Made by a program: the position numbers and the translations under genes
Part shown: in pieces, positions 53,650 through 62,994 of the stretch
Position numbering within the stretch: position 1 is the stretch's first letter
Layout of the letters: each line of letters starts with the position of its first letter
The notes under the pieces: model-generated
Seen by the model: the letters and a program-made list of their open reading frames with translations, nothing else
What the model was told of the DNA's origin: nothing
The model's database searches: none
DNA from: Paenibacillus sp. G2S3
GTDB taxonomy: Bacteria > Bacillota > Bacilli > Paenibacillales > Paenibacillaceae
Direction: 5' to 3'
DNA: 64,000 nt
Assembly: GCF_030123105.1 (NCBI RefSeq)
Contig: NZ_CP126095.1
Location: 1,736,001-1,800,000, forward strand

Positions 53650-55050
53650 ATGCAGACTTTGCTGCTCTGGTTATTTTATATCTCATCTTTTTATGCTTTT
53701 ATCCCGGGTATGATTAGCCGCATTTTTGGTTATCGTGTCTTTCGTAAAGGAACTGGGCGTAATGAATTCGCGTTGACCTTTGATGATGGACCTGACCCTC
53801 GATTTACACCGTTACTTCTGGATTTATTGAAGAAGTATGATGCAAAAGCAACCTTTTTTGTAGTAGGATCTAACGCTGAACGTTATCCGGAGCTTATTAA
53901 ACGGATACATGAAGAGGGACATCTTATTGGAATTCATAATTATGTTCACAAGACGAACTGGCTCATGCGGCCCGCAACCGTCCGTCGGCAGATTCAGCGC
54001 ACGAATGATATTATCTACAACATTATAGGCGAGCGTAGTACGTATTACCGTCCACCTTGGGGGATTGTCAATTTGTTCGATATTTCAAAACGTCGCCAAG
54101 TTGAAATTGTTCTCTGGTCGGTAATGTTTGGAGATTGGCGTGAGAAGCTTGGTGCACAGCGGCTCACCGAGAAGATGTTAGCCCGATTGAATCCCGGTGA
54201 AGTGATGCTGCTGCATGATAGTGGCACAACGCTTGGTGCTGATCCGGACGCGCCGGAGAATATGTTGGTGGCCCTTGAATTGACGCTGCAGGAGGCCCAA
54301 AGAAGGGGACTGCGCAGTATTCGGGTTGACGACATGATCAAGATGGCGGAGAAGTCGCCCATTCGGCGTTTATCCTATGGTAAACGAGTACTGGTAGGAC
54401 TCTGGTTGGCTTGGGAGCAAGTGTTTCAAGCACTGTTCCAGCTCAAGACAATTAACCCAGCCGATCCATTCATGCATTATCGAATGCGTAAATATCAGGG
54501 AGAGCCTGTTGAACTCGGTGATGGAACCTTGCTGAGTAAAGGTGATAAAGTCATTGAGCTGCATATTGATAACAGGCAATTATTCGAATTAGGTATTCAT
54601 TCTCGTTCTTCTGCCCAACTTGCGATTCGAATGATTCGCAGAATGGAGAAAGGGTTGCCGATGCTGGCAGAAGTTATTGCCAAAGATGTAAACCTCGCGC
54701 AAGCCAAAGCACTTTATGGGGTTAGTATGATTAACCGTGGGCCAGAGAAATTCGGCTTTAGTGTACATGATTTGCCAGATGGCATATTCGCACGCTCCAC
54801 CAAGTTTTACTTAAAGATCCTGTTAAGTGTGATTCATCCAGATGGTGGTGCTCGGCTCAAGGAGCGGAGTGAGGTCCTTGTACCAAAGCTAATCCTGATG
54901 CCTGTCTCAGAATTACTTAAGAAGATGAATAAGCAACTGCCTCATGATGAAAGGTCAGTAAGAAAACGCAATCCGCAGCAAGAGGAAGCACTGTCACTTA
55001 ATGATTCACTTACAGAAGTGGAATTACCAGGAGCAACAGTAACGAATTGA
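53650..55050 (+). CDS. Polysaccharide deacetylase with YkoP-like C-terminal domain
   Basis: A 466-residue protein with an N-terminal hydrophobic segment (about 1-20, likely a membrane anchor) and a NodB deacetylase domain (about 38-235). The metal-dependent motifs are TFDDGPD (43-49), H96 and H100 in HNYVHKTNW, RPPWG (134-138) and LLHDS with H189. The C-terminal half (about 255-430), with DPFMHYRMRKYQG and KVIELHIDNRQLF, resembles the YkoP-type domain fused to or encoded next to deacetylases in Bacillales. The target may be peptidoglycan or another N-acetylated glycan. The ribosome binding site is weak (AGCGAGGAA). A terminator follows at 55092. Confidence 0.9.
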   Translation: MQTLLLWLFYISSFYAFIPGMISRIFGYRVFRKGTGRNEFALTFDDGPDPRFTPLLLDLLKKYDAKATFFVVGSNAERYPELIKRIHEEGHLIGIHNYVHKTNWLMRPATVRRQIQRTNDIIYNIIGERSTYYRPPWGIVNLFDISKRRQVEIVLWSVMFGDWREKLGAQRLTEKMLARLNPGEVMLLHDSGTTLGADPDAPENMLVALELTLQEAQRRGLRSIRVDDMIKMAEKSPIRRLSYGKRVLVGLWLAWEQVFQALFQLKTINPADPFMHYRMRKYQGEPVELGDGTLLSKGDKVIELHIDNRQLFELGIHSRSSAQLAIRMIRRMEKGLPMLAEVIAKDVNLAQAKALYGVSMINRGPEKFGFSVHDLPDGIFARSTKFYLKILLSVIHPDGGARLKERSEVLVPKLILMPVSELLKKMNKQLPHDERSVRKRNPQQEEALSLNDSLTEVELPGATVTN

Positions 55051-55091
55051 TTCATGATATTATTTAGTCATATATAATGAACCGTAATATA

Positions 55092-55132
55092 GATGCCTCA
55101 CAAACCAGAAATGGGATTGTGGGGCATCTTTC
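55092..55132 (+). terminator. Terminator after the polysaccharide deacetylase gene
   Basis: GATGCCTCACAA (55092-55103) pairs with TTGTGGGGCATC (55117-55128, one wobble), followed by TTTCTTG. Confidence 0.8.
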
Positions 55133-55143
55133 TTGTGTCCAAT

Positions 55144-55189
55144 AAAAAAGAGCAGTCCGACCATAGATTTTCTAAGGTGGACTGCTCTT
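55144..55189 (-). terminator. Terminator of ilvD
   Basis: AAGAGCAGTCC (55148-55158) pairs with GGACTGCTCTT (55179-55189), with an inner helix ACCATAGA/TCTAAGGT. Read on the minus strand it runs into TTTTTTATT. Confidence 0.88.
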
Positions 55190-55224
55190 GTATGCTAGGA
55201 ACAACTAGAACTCGGGTTTGCTAA

Positions 55225-56910
55225 TTAAATCTTCAGTACTGCACCGTTACTTGCGTTGGTAACCATTTTGGAATAGCGAGCCAGGTAACCAGTCTTAACT
55301 TTAGGCTCAAACTCTTTCCAGCCCGTACGGCGAACCGCCAATACTTCTTCGTCAACCAGCAGTTCAATCTTACGATTGTTGAGGTCAAGTTCAATGATGT
55401 CGCCATCTTCAACAAAAGCGATCGGGCCGCCTTCAGCAGCCTCCGGAGAAATGTGACCGATGCTGATTCCACGGGAAGCCCCCGAGAAACGTCCGTCTGT
55501 AATCAGACCAACCTTAGCACCCAGACCCATTCCCACGATTTGCGAAGTAGGAGCTAGCATTTCCGGCATTCCCGGTCCACCCTTTGGACCTTCATAACGG
55601 ATAACGACTACATGGCCTTCTTTAACCTTACCGTTAGCGATACCTTCGAGTGCGGATTCTTGGGAATCAAAGCAGATCGCAGGACCTTTGTGATATCCAC
55701 CAACAGAAGCATCTACTGCACCTACTTTAATGATGGAACCTTCAGGAGCCAGGTTGCCGTAAAGTACGGCGAGACCGCCTCTTTCGGAGTAAGGGTTATC
55801 GATTTTATGAATTACGGAAGTATCTTGGATTTCATGTCCGGTTACGTTCTCGGCTAATGTTTTGCCGGTAACAGTCATACATTCTCCGAATAGAGCACCC
55901 GGTTTCTTAAGTAGTTCATTTAATACGGCACTAACGCCGCCCGCGCGGTCCACATCTTCAATGAAAATATCGGAAGCCGGAGCCAGTTTAGCCAGGTAAG
56001 GAACACGGTTTGCAACTTCGTTAATGCGTTCAAGCGGATAATCGATACCAGCTTCTTGAGCCAGTGCAAGGGTGTGCAGCACCGTGTTAGTGGAGCCGCC
56101 CATTGCCATATCCAGCGCAAAAGCGTTATCGAGGGATTCTTTAGTTACGATATCTCTTGGTTTAAGGTCTAACTTAATCAATTCCATCAGTTGAGTAGCA
56201 GATCTGCGTACAAATTCTCTGCGCTCATCAGCTACAGCTAGGATGGTACCATTACCTGGCAATGCCAGTCCAAGTGCCTCTGCCAGGCAGTTCATGGAAT
56301 TGGCCGTGAACATTCCCGAACAAGATCCGCAGGTAGGACAACCGAATTGTTCTAATTCAAGCAATTCAGCATCGTTGATTTTGCCGACTTGGTGAGCACC
56401 TACGCCCTCAAATACCGAGGTAAGGGAGAGCTTTTTACCTTTACTATCTACGCCGGCTTTCATTGGACCGCCGCTTACGAACATGGTTGGGATATTGACA
56501 CGCAGTGCGCCCATCATCATACCCGGTGTGATTTTATCGCAGTTAGGGATGCAGACCATGCCATCGAACCAATGCGCCGAAACTACAGTTTCCAAGGAGT
56601 CAGCGATGATCTCACGGCTTGGCAGTGAATAACGCATGCCGATATGTCCCATTGCGATACCGTCATCAACGCCGATCGTATTAAATTCAAAAGGAACGCC
56701 GCCAGCTTCACGAATCGCTTCCTTAACGATCTTACCGAACTCTTGAAGATGCACATGACCTGGAACAATATCAATATAGGAATTGCAGACCGCAATAAAC
56801 GGCTTTCCGAAATCTTCTTCTTTTACTCCGGCTGCACGAAGGAGACTACGGTGTGGAGCACGGTCAAAGCCTTTTTTAATCATGTCTGAACGCATTTTCT
56901 TAGTTGCCAT
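55225..56910 (-). CDS. ilvD: Dihydroxy-acid dehydratase
   Basis: A 561-residue enzyme of the IlvD/Edd family that dehydrates 2,3-dihydroxy-isovalerate and 2,3-dihydroxy-3-methylvalerate in valine, leucine and isoleucine synthesis. Iron-sulfur ligands are visible at C124 ([13 protein letters not shown]) and C197 ([19 protein letters not shown]). The first site reads VPGHVHL, as in the E. coli-type [4Fe-4S] enzyme, rather than PCNx[27 protein letters not shown] is the C-terminal substrate region. The start follows AGGGGGGAAATG. It stands alone here rather than in an ilv-leu operon. Confidence 0.96.
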   Translation of the reverse strand: MATKKMRSDMIKKGFDRAPHRSLLRAAGVKEEDFGKPFIAVCNSYIDIVPGHVHLQEFGKIVKEAIREAGGVPFEFNTIGVDDGIAMGHIGMRYSLPSREIIADSLETVVSAHWFDGMVCIPNCDKITPGMMMGALRVNIPTMFVSGGPMKAGVDSKGKKLSLTSVFEGVGAHQVGKINDAELLELEQFGCPTCGSCSGMFTANSMNCLAEALGLALPGNGTILAVADERREFVRRSATQLMELIKLDLKPRDIVTKESLDNAFALDMAMGGSTNTVLHTLALAQEAGIDYPLERINEVANRVPYLAKLAPASDIFIEDVDRAGGVSAVLNELLKKPGALFGECMTVTGKTLAENVTGHEIQDTSVIHKIDNPYSERGGLAVLYGNLAPEGSIIKVGAVDASVGGYHKGPAICFDSQESALEGIANGKVKEGHVVVIRYEGPKGGPGMPEMLAPTSQIVGMGLGAKVGLITDGRFSGASRGISIGHISPEAAEGGPIAFVEDGDIIELDLNNRKIELLVDEEVLAVRRTGWKEFEPKVKTGYLARYSKMVTNASNGAVLKI

Positions 56911-57194
56911 ATTGACATTTCCCCCCTAATAAATTGCAATGAAATATAGTGTCGCATTAACGCAATGAACTCCAAAGACCTGCGTATATACGGTTTATAG
57001 AATGAACGGGGACGAGCTTCCTAGAGAAGAAGGGCGAAGCCGATTCTATAAAAAATGCCGCTGTTTTGGTATAAACGGTTCCCGCCTATAATGAACGGGG
57101 AAGTCATTGTTATTAGTGAGTCTATCACAAAGAGCGCGTTTTTTCTACCGGACAATGTGAAGTTTCTCTTGAGGAGCCCGACCTTAAATAGTAT
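56911..57194. other. Gap upstream of ilvD with a short repeated motif
   Basis: No gene. ATGAACGGGGA occurs twice (57002-57012 and 57091-57101), each preceded by a CGGTT and a TATA-containing stretch within about 25 bases. No T-box or attenuator structure for ilvD was recognised. Confidence 0.35.
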
Positions 57195-57221
57195 AAAAAA
57201 ACCTATCCGCTAGGGGATAGG
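57195..57221 (-). terminator. Terminator of the acyltransferase gene
   Basis: CCTATCC (57202-57208) pairs with GGATAGG (57215-57221). Read on the minus strand it is followed by seven T. Confidence 0.85.
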
Positions 57222-57225
57222 CTAC

Positions 57226-58266
57226 TTATAATGAGCGCCGTAAGGCAACACGCTGCAGGGTGATCATCCAACCAACTGGGGGCTCAACCATAGGATGCAT
57301 CAGTCGTTTTACACTGGGTTGGGCTAAGAGAATGGTCAGTATGATTGCAGAAAGCACCAATAACATGGCAGCTATAGAATGGTTGATATAGGAGTACAGG
57401 CCAGAAATGGCGGTAAAACGAACGATAAATCCGTGAAGTAGAAAAACATACAACGTACGGGAACCCCAGTCAGTCATCCGGCTGAGCGAGTAAGGAATCC
57501 ACCCCATAAACGCTAGTGCAGCAGTGAATTGCAGGCCGTAAATGGCCAAACGATAAATTCCTGCGTACCATTCTTGAAGCCCAAGCTGCATGTAGGTCAT
57601 ACTTCCGTAAAGCCAGCCTATCGGCAACTCTGATCCCCAAGATGCAAACAACAGGAGTAGAAGGATGGAGACTGCGGCAGCGGTAATTTTAATCCATTTT
57701 TGAAAAAAGCGAGAAAAGGACTGGAACGAAAAATGATAACCTAATACGAAGAATGGCAGGTATACAAAAGTGCGGCTAATGCTGAACCATACGCCATCAA
57801 GCTGTAGGTATCCAACGGCAATTCCAGCGGCGACAGCAAAAATGAATTGAGTGGCAGGCACCCATCTACACATCCCGATCATAAGTATACGCCAGAAGGC
57901 ATGACTTGCCAGGAACCATAAGAGCAAATAGGGGGCGAAAAAGGAATGATGGATACCCTGTACCTGATATATGGTGGCGTCCAGCACAGAGTAGAGGCTC
58001 TGAAAAATAATGTACTGCAATCCGATTTGCATGATAATGCGACGGCCTTGCGTCCCTGTAAGATGTTTATTGGCAAAATAGCCCGTAACGAGCACGAAGA
58101 GCGGCATATGAAAGCTAAAGATCCACATATATAAGCTATGCAAATTGCTCATTGTGCCTATCAATGGTTCTATGGCGTTTCCAACGATTACAGTGACAAT
58201 TAGAACAAAACGTAAATTTAGAAAAAAAGTCTGCCCAGGCGTGTCTACCGAGTTTTCCCCTACCAT
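57226..58266 (-). CDS. Acyltransferase 3 family membrane protein
   Basis: A 346-residue integral membrane protein with about ten helices. It belongs to the acyltransferase 3 / fucose 4-O-acetylase type group that O-acetylates cell-surface glycans. Typical elements are an N-terminal LRFVLIVTVIVGNAIEP, the charged-aromatic FSFHMPLFVLVTGYFANKHL with the conserved histidine, and the late YVFLLHGFIVRF. The glycan acceptor cannot be deduced. The start follows GGAGGGAAGTC. It is a single-gene unit divergent from the alpha/beta hydrolase gene at 58454. Confidence 0.85.
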   Translation of the reverse strand: MVGENSVDTPGQTFFLNLRFVLIVTVIVGNAIEPLIGTMSNLHSLYMWIFSFHMPLFVLVTGYFANKHLTGTQGRRIIMQIGLQYIIFQSLYSVLDATIYQVQGIHHSFFAPYLLLWFLASHAFWRILMIGMCRWVPATQFIFAVAAGIAVGYLQLDGVWFSISRTFVYLPFFVLGYHFSFQSFSRFFQKWIKITAAAVSILLLLLFASWGSELPIGWLYGSMTYMQLGLQEWYAGIYRLAIYGLQFTAALAFMGWIPYSLSRMTDWGSRTLYVFLLHGFIVRFTAISGLYSYINHSIAAMLLVLSAIILTILLAQPSVKRLMHPMVEPPVGWMITLQRVALRRSL

Positions 58267-58453
58267 GACTTCCCTCCAAAGATGCTTGATACTTTAATTT
58301 TAAAATACAAGATTTTCTTCAATTGAATTGTGAATTAACTCACTATTGAAAACGTTATCATGAGTACCAAATGTGGCGATGTGTTGAAGGTTGTTAGAAT
58401 AGAGGGTTTCTACTATAATTTTTATATGCACTAACATCAGGGAGTTGAGCTTG

Positions 58454-59194
58454 TTGAAGAAAAGAATAACTAAAAGCCGCATCGCTATATCTGTATTAAT
58501 CATTCTTGTTGTAGCTGGTCTGTTTATATGGAAATATTTAACTCCGTATGCACCAGCTGAAGAAGCCGAAACTGCACTGATTTCAAGTGGTGAAGTTACA
58601 GTTGAACAGAATGAAAACTGGATCTTGTTCGAACCCTCTATTACTAAGGGGGCCTCGATCATATTTTACCCTGGGGCTCTGGTGAAACCAGAAGCTTACT
58701 CCCCACTTGCTAAGAGCATAGCTGCTGCCGGGCATCCTTTCTACATCGCCAAAATGCCGCTTAATTTAGCAGTAATAAAGGGCGATGCCGCAGATGAGAT
58801 TATTCGTGTGCATCCAAAGCAATCTTTTGTTCTAGGTGGACATTCGCTTGGGGGTGTCATGGCGTCACGTTATGCGATTGAACATGCGGACCAACTGGAG
58901 GGTGTGTTTTTCTTGGCCTCTTATCCAGATGAAAAAGGTAGTCTACGAGAGACTACTTTGTCAGTATTGTCGGTAGTGGGTACTGAAGATCAAGTTATTG
59001 ACAGAGACAGCTATAATAAAGGACGTTCCTATCTGCCAGACAATACCGTTTATAGTTCAATCGTCGGTGGAAATCACGCTCAGTTTGGAAGCTATGGACC
59101 ACAAAAAGGAGATGGGGAAGCAACCATTTCCGAAGAAGAACAACAAAATGACACTGTGCGTGCCATGCTGGATTGGCTAGGGAATCTCAGGTAG
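58454..59194 (+). CDS. Alpha/beta hydrolase with N-terminal membrane anchor
   Basis: A 246-residue alpha/beta hydrolase (dienelactone-hydrolase-like, Abhydrolase_5). A lysine-rich start and a single hydrophobic segment (about 9-28) suggest it is anchored with the enzyme outside the cell. The nucleophile serine is in GGHSLGGVMASRYA, the acid probably in VGTEDQVID, and the histidine in GGNHAQFGSYG. The substrate is unknown. The start is uncertain among three nearby TTG codons (58445, 58451, 58454); the last is best spaced from AGGGAG. A HAD phosphatase gene follows 33 bases later. Confidence 0.85.
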   Translation: MKKRITKSRIAISVLIILVVAGLFIWKYLTPYAPAEEAETALISSGEVTVEQNENWILFEPSITKGASIIFYPGALVKPEAYSPLAKSIAAAGHPFYIAKMPLNLAVIKGDAADEIIRVHPKQSFVLGGHSLGGVMASRYAIEHADQLEGVFFLASYPDEKGSLRETTLSVLSVVGTEDQVIDRDSYNKGRSYLPDNTVYSSIVGGNHAQFGSYGPQKGDGEATISEEEQQNDTVRAMLDWLGNLR

Positions 59195-59227
59195 TTTTGG
59201 TCTTTCCAATAAAAGGGAGGGTGATTT

Positions 59228-59992
59228 ATGGCATTATTACAGATTAACGATGATCGCATTCCCTGTTCAGGAATCTTGTTCGACAAAGATGGCACGTTAT
59301 TGGATCTATTAGCCACATGGGGGAATTGGGCCGAGCTTGTACTGCGTGGATTAGAAAATCAACTTGCGGTAATGGGAACCGATTTTATCGTGGATCGGAG
59401 TAAAGTGCTTGGTACCCAGCATGATGCTACAGGTAAGTTGATTGGTTATGATCCTGCAGGGCCGCTCACCATGGCTACAGAAGAAGAAAGTTATGGTGTG
59501 CTTGCATGGCAGCTGTATGCTGCGGGTGTCCCTTGGAATGAAGCGTTGACCCGTGTAAAGAGTATAGCTAAGGACGCGATGTATGAATTACGTAAACGTC
59601 GCACGGCACAGCCTCTAGAAGGACTACTTCCTTTTCTGGAACAGTGCGCGGCTGCATCACTCAAGTTAGGCGTGGTTACCTCAGATGGTGCAAAGACCAC
59701 TCAGGAGCATCTGGATTGGCTTGGTATTGCTCATTATTTTGATTCGGTAGTTACAAGAGACAGAGTAGTAAACGGAAAACCTGCACCTGAAATGGCTGAA
59801 TTAGCCTGCCGGGAGCTGGGGCTTTCTCCTGAAGTGACGATTATTATTGGTGACAGTAATGCAGATATGCAATTGGGTAAAGGGGCAGGCTTACGCCTCG
59901 CCGTTGGAATCTCCAACATGGGTGATGGGAATCACTTGATTGACGCAGATATGATTATCTCTAGCTTTGATGAGCTACGGATCACCTACTGA
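59228..59992 (+). CDS. HAD-superfamily hydrolase (phosphatase)
   Basis: A 254-residue HAD hydrolase of subfamily IA with the alpha-helical cap. Motif I is FDKDGTLLD (the nucleophile aspartate in DKDGT), motif II is VVTSDG, motif III has KPAPEMAELACRELG, and motif IV is IGDSNADMQLGKGAG. It resembles phosphoglycolate phosphatase-like enzymes, but the natural substrate is not evident. The start follows AAGGGAGGG. It is closely followed by the sirtuin gene (34 bases), so the hydrolase, phosphatase and sirtuin may share a transcript. Confidence 0.92.
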   Translation: MALLQINDDRIPCSGILFDKDGTLLDLLATWGNWAELVLRGLENQLAVMGTDFIVDRSKVLGTQHDATGKLIGYDPAGPLTMATEEESYGVLAWQLYAAGVPWNEALTRVKSIAKDAMYELRKRRTAQPLEGLLPFLEQCAAASLKLGVVTSDGAKTTQEHLDWLGIAHYFDSVVTRDRVVNGKPAPEMAELACRELGLSPEVTIIIGDSNADMQLGKGAGLRLAVGISNMGDGNHLIDADMIISSFDELRITY

Positions 59993-60026
59993 TCAGCATA
60001 CTAATGGAAAGGATGTGCTATAACAA

Positions 60027-60767
60027 ATGGATCAATTGCAGACACTTGCTTCTTGGATTAAAGACTGTGACAATATCGTTTTTTTCGGAGGGGCAGGTAC
60101 ATCAACAGAGAGTGGGATCCCGGATTTCCGCTCGGCAGCAGGATTATACCAGACGCAGCACAATTCACCTTATCCGCCTGAAGTGATGCTGAGCCGAACT
60201 TTTTTTATGTCCTCACCGGACATTTTTTTTGATTTTTACCGCAGTAAAATGATTCACCCCGACGCTCGTCCGAATGGCGCACATCAGCTGCTTGCAGAAT
60301 TGGAACGGCGGGGCAAGCTTAAGGCTGTTATTACGCAAAATATTGATGGCTTACACCAGCTGGCGGGCAGCCAAAAGGTACTTGAACTACATGGTTCAAT
60401 TCATCGTAACTATTGCATGGACTGCTCACGTTATTACGGGCTGGAGCAGCTCCTAGGTACCACGGAGATCGTCCCTCGCTGCCCCGAATGTGGTGGCATT
60501 ATTAAGCCCGATGTTGTGCTATATGAAGAAGAATTGGACCACTCGGTGCTGGTGAGCTCTGTCGAAGCGATAGCAGCTGCAGATATGCTTATGATTGGTG
60601 GAACCTCTCTTACGGTCCAGCCTGCGGCTAGTCTGGTTACTTATTTCCGGGGCAAACGTACGGTGCTGCTGAATGGCGACCCGACACCTTTTGATGATCA
60701 AGCTGATCTTCTGATTACAGATCGGATTGGGAAAGTACTCGGCAGTGTAAAGGATCTGCTGGGTTAG
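60027..60767 (+). CDS. NAD-dependent protein deacylase (sirtuin)
   Basis: A 246-residue Sir2-family enzyme that removes acetyl or other acyl groups from lysines using NAD+. The NAD-binding motif is [15 protein letters not shown] (about 20-34), the catalytic region is [12 protein letters not shown], and the histidine of [10 protein letters not shown] acts as base. Four zinc cysteines are in CMDCSRYY and [22 protein letters not shown] binds NAD. It corresponds to the bacterial CobB/SrtN type of normal length. It probably belongs to a short operon with the preceding phosphatase. Confidence 0.95.
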   Translation: MDQLQTLASWIKDCDNIVFFGGAGTSTESGIPDFRSAAGLYQTQHNSPYPPEVMLSRTFFMSSPDIFFDFYRSKMIHPDARPNGAHQLLAELERRGKLKAVITQNIDGLHQLAGSQKVLELHGSIHRNYCMDCSRYYGLEQLLGTTEIVPRCPECGGIIKPDVVLYEEELDHSVLVSSVEAIAAADMLMIGGTSLTVQPAASLVTYFRGKRTVLLNGDPTPFDDQADLLITDRIGKVLGSVKDLLG

Positions 60768-60872
60768 ACGAGATATTCTCATGGCTTATCCGTTTCCAGA
60801 TTATTATTGCGCTCAGTAGTTTAAAGATAAGGTAATACAGAAGCAGCGCGTAATGAGAGGCAGGGATAAGCA

Positions 60873-61877
60873 ATGGTATATGTAGCAAGTGATAAACGGT
60901 ATGAAGACATGCGTTATAACCGTTGTGGGAACTCAGGTCTTAAGCTTCCGGCAATCTCATTAGGACTATGGCAGAATTTTGGTGGAATTGATACTTACGA
61001 GAATGGCAGAGAAATGATCACTCGTGCTTTTGATTTTGGAATTACCCATTTTGATCTAGCTAATAACTATGGTCCACCCGCAGGTTCAGCAGAAGAACTG
61101 TTTGGTAAAGTGCTTGCTAGTGATATGGCTCCATATCGGGATGAAATAGTGATTTCGACAAAAGCAGGGTATAGCATGTGGCCCGGCCCTTATGGCGAAT
61201 GGGGTTCGCGTAAATATATGCTGGCCAGTCTAGATCAGAGTCTGAAGCGGCTTGGCCTAGATTATGTTGATATATATTATTCTCATCGGCCGGACCAAGA
61301 AACACCACTCGAAGAAACCATGCAGGCGCTGGACTATGCTGTGCGTTCCGGCAAAGCTCTGTATATAGGATTATCTAACTATACCGCGAAGCAAACGCTT
61401 GAAGCGGTTAGAATCTTGAAAAGCTTAGGTACGCCACTCTTAATTCATCAGCCGAGTTATTCGATGCTTGATCGTTGGATTGAGGGCGGTTTACAGGATG
61501 TACTGGAACAGAGCGGAGTTGGCAGTATTGCTTTTACACCTCTGGCTCAAGGGCTGTTAACCAATAAGTACTTAAATGGGATTCCAGAGGGATCAAGAGC
61601 GGTCAAACCGTCCGCTGCGTTAAATGAAGGCCGGATTACACCGGATGTGAAGCGCAAGATCCACGCGCTAAATCAGCTTGCCGTTTCAAGAGGACAGAGT
61701 TTGGCGCAGCTTGCACTAGCTTGGACACTACGTGACGGCAAGATTACTTCAGCTCTAATAGGGGCGAGCAGGGTTAGTCAGATTGAAGAGAATATTGCTG
61801 CTCTTCAGCATTTGGATTTCTCACAGACAGATTTGGATCGCATTGAGACTATTCTTCAAACGGAGAATGGAACTTGA
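60873..61877 (+). CDS. Aldo/keto reductase (YghZ-like)
   Basis: A 334-residue NADPH-dependent TIM-barrel reductase related to YghZ, the L-glyceraldehyde-3-phosphate reductase group and Kv-beta-like proteins. The catalytic tetrad residues appear in FDLANNYGPP (Asp, Tyr), STKAGY (Lys) and YYSHRPD (His). IGLSNYTAKQTLEA and the C-terminal IGASRVSQIEENIAALQ bind the cofactor. The family detoxifies methylglyoxal and reduces aldehydes; the exact substrate is inferred only. The start follows GAGAGGCAGG. The kinase-like gene begins 32 bases downstream. Confidence 0.92.
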   Translation: MVYVASDKRYEDMRYNRCGNSGLKLPAISLGLWQNFGGIDTYENGREMITRAFDFGITHFDLANNYGPPAGSAEELFGKVLASDMAPYRDEIVISTKAGYSMWPGPYGEWGSRKYMLASLDQSLKRLGLDYVDIYYSHRPDQETPLEETMQALDYAVRSGKALYIGLSNYTAKQTLEAVRILKSLGTPLLIHQPSYSMLDRWIEGGLQDVLEQSGVGSIAFTPLAQGLLTNKYLNGIPEGSRAVKPSAALNEGRITPDVKRKIHALNQLAVSRGQSLAQLALAWTLRDGKITSALIGASRVSQIEENIAALQHLDFSQTDLDRIETILQTENGT

Positions 61878-61909
61878 TGAAGACGTGGGTGAAGGGATGA
61901 GATTCATCA

Positions 61910-62908
61910 ATGGATTTGCATCAGGATGAGAACAAGGTGAAAGAGTGGACCGAAGCCAACTCGCAATCTTTAGGGTTAAATAAGTCAAATATTGAGGCTA
62001 AGTATATTTGGAATCCTGGAGGGTTTGTAAACCAATCTTATCGCATAACGGATGGTCAAACTATTCGTCATCTAAAACTCTCGCAAGAACAAAAAGCAGC
62101 AGGACTTAAACAGTGGGTTAAGCTGAGTGAACATCTGAGTAATAATTACAGGGCACCACGGTTAATTAGGGAAGTTACACAAGAAATAACATCAGGTTAT
62201 TCCTATGGTTTAGTATTTGATTTTATTAAAGGTAAACCATTAAGCGCCATCTCCGATCCACTGCCAGTGATTGAAAAGGTTCTGAAGTCCCTTCATCAAT
62301 TACATACGGATAAAGAGATTGGGATGATAGTTGCAAGTGAAGATAAGAACTACAACTATGCCGCCGCATTTACTGACGAATACATCACTCGATTTGAAGA
62401 AGATTTGCAAATCATTAGAGCGGATAAGCATTTGCTGGACTTTGTAACGGCGGACACTTTGGATTGGTTCGATACTGAAGTGGAAGCACTAAAATTAATG
62501 GTTAGTCAGCACCCTTCCTTTCAAAGGAAGGCAACCGATATCGTACACAATGACATAAATTGGCAGAATGTCTTAGTCGATGATAATAATGATTTTTGGA
62601 TGATTGATTGGGATGACTTAACGGTATTTGGAGACGCTGCAATGGATTATTCCGTACTTCTTTGGCCGCTCTATAAATCAAAGGATTGGACTTATTGCAG
62701 AGATCTAGTTATTGATTTAGCAGGCCGTGCAATATTGGAACGAATTGAGTTTTATTTTAGAGCGAAGCTCCTAGATGATGTGATTGATGTTCTCGCTGAT
62801 TATGTTGATGCGGAGCATGTGCCAGAACTGAAGGAAATGACTCAGAAAAGGGCAAAAGAGATGCATCTTCGTGCTTACCCCGAATATTTAAGGCTATATG
62901 CAAGATAA
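61910..62908 (+). CDS. Aminoglycoside phosphotransferase / choline-kinase-like protein
   Basis: A 332-residue APH-superfamily kinase. The catalytic loop is VHNDINWQNVLV (in place of HGDLHxxN) and the magnesium-binding motif is IDWDDL. An N-terminal lobe has GGFVNQSYRITDG for ATP binding. The substrate could be an amino alcohol, sugar or antibiotic; nothing here points to resistance. The ribosome binding site GAAGGGATG is about 12 bases upstream, somewhat far. A strong 20-bp stem terminator follows at 62937. Confidence 0.87.
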   Translation: MDLHQDENKVKEWTEANSQSLGLNKSNIEAKYIWNPGGFVNQSYRITDGQTIRHLKLSQEQKAAGLKQWVKLSEHLSNNYRAPRLIREVTQEITSGYSYGLVFDFIKGKPLSAISDPLPVIEKVLKSLHQLHTDKEIGMIVASEDKNYNYAAAFTDEYITRFEEDLQIIRADKHLLDFVTADTLDWFDTEVEALKLMVSQHPSFQRKATDIVHNDINWQNVLVDDNNDFWMIDWDDLTVFGDAAMDYSVLLWPLYKSKDWTYCRDLVIDLAGRAILERIEFYFRAKLLDDVIDVLADYVDAEHVPELKEMTQKRAKEMHLRAYPEYLRLYAR

Positions 62909-62936
62909 CCCCAGCTAACTGAAAGGTCAGCTTAAC

Positions 62937-62980
62937 AAAGGGATCCACATATTAGACTTGTCTAATATGTGGATCCCTTT
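62937..62980. terminator. Bidirectional terminator between convergent genes
   Basis: A perfect 20-bp stem (62937-62956 with 62961-62980) with a CTTG loop, followed by TG-rich sequence on plus; on minus the stem itself ends in a TTT run. Confidence 0.8.
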
Positions 62981-62994
62981 TGTGTACCCATCTC

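Noticed and set aside
56911..57225. T-box or attenuator controlling ilvD
   Set aside because: No T-box consensus, no leader peptide rich in branched-chain codons and no paired terminator and antiterminator were found.
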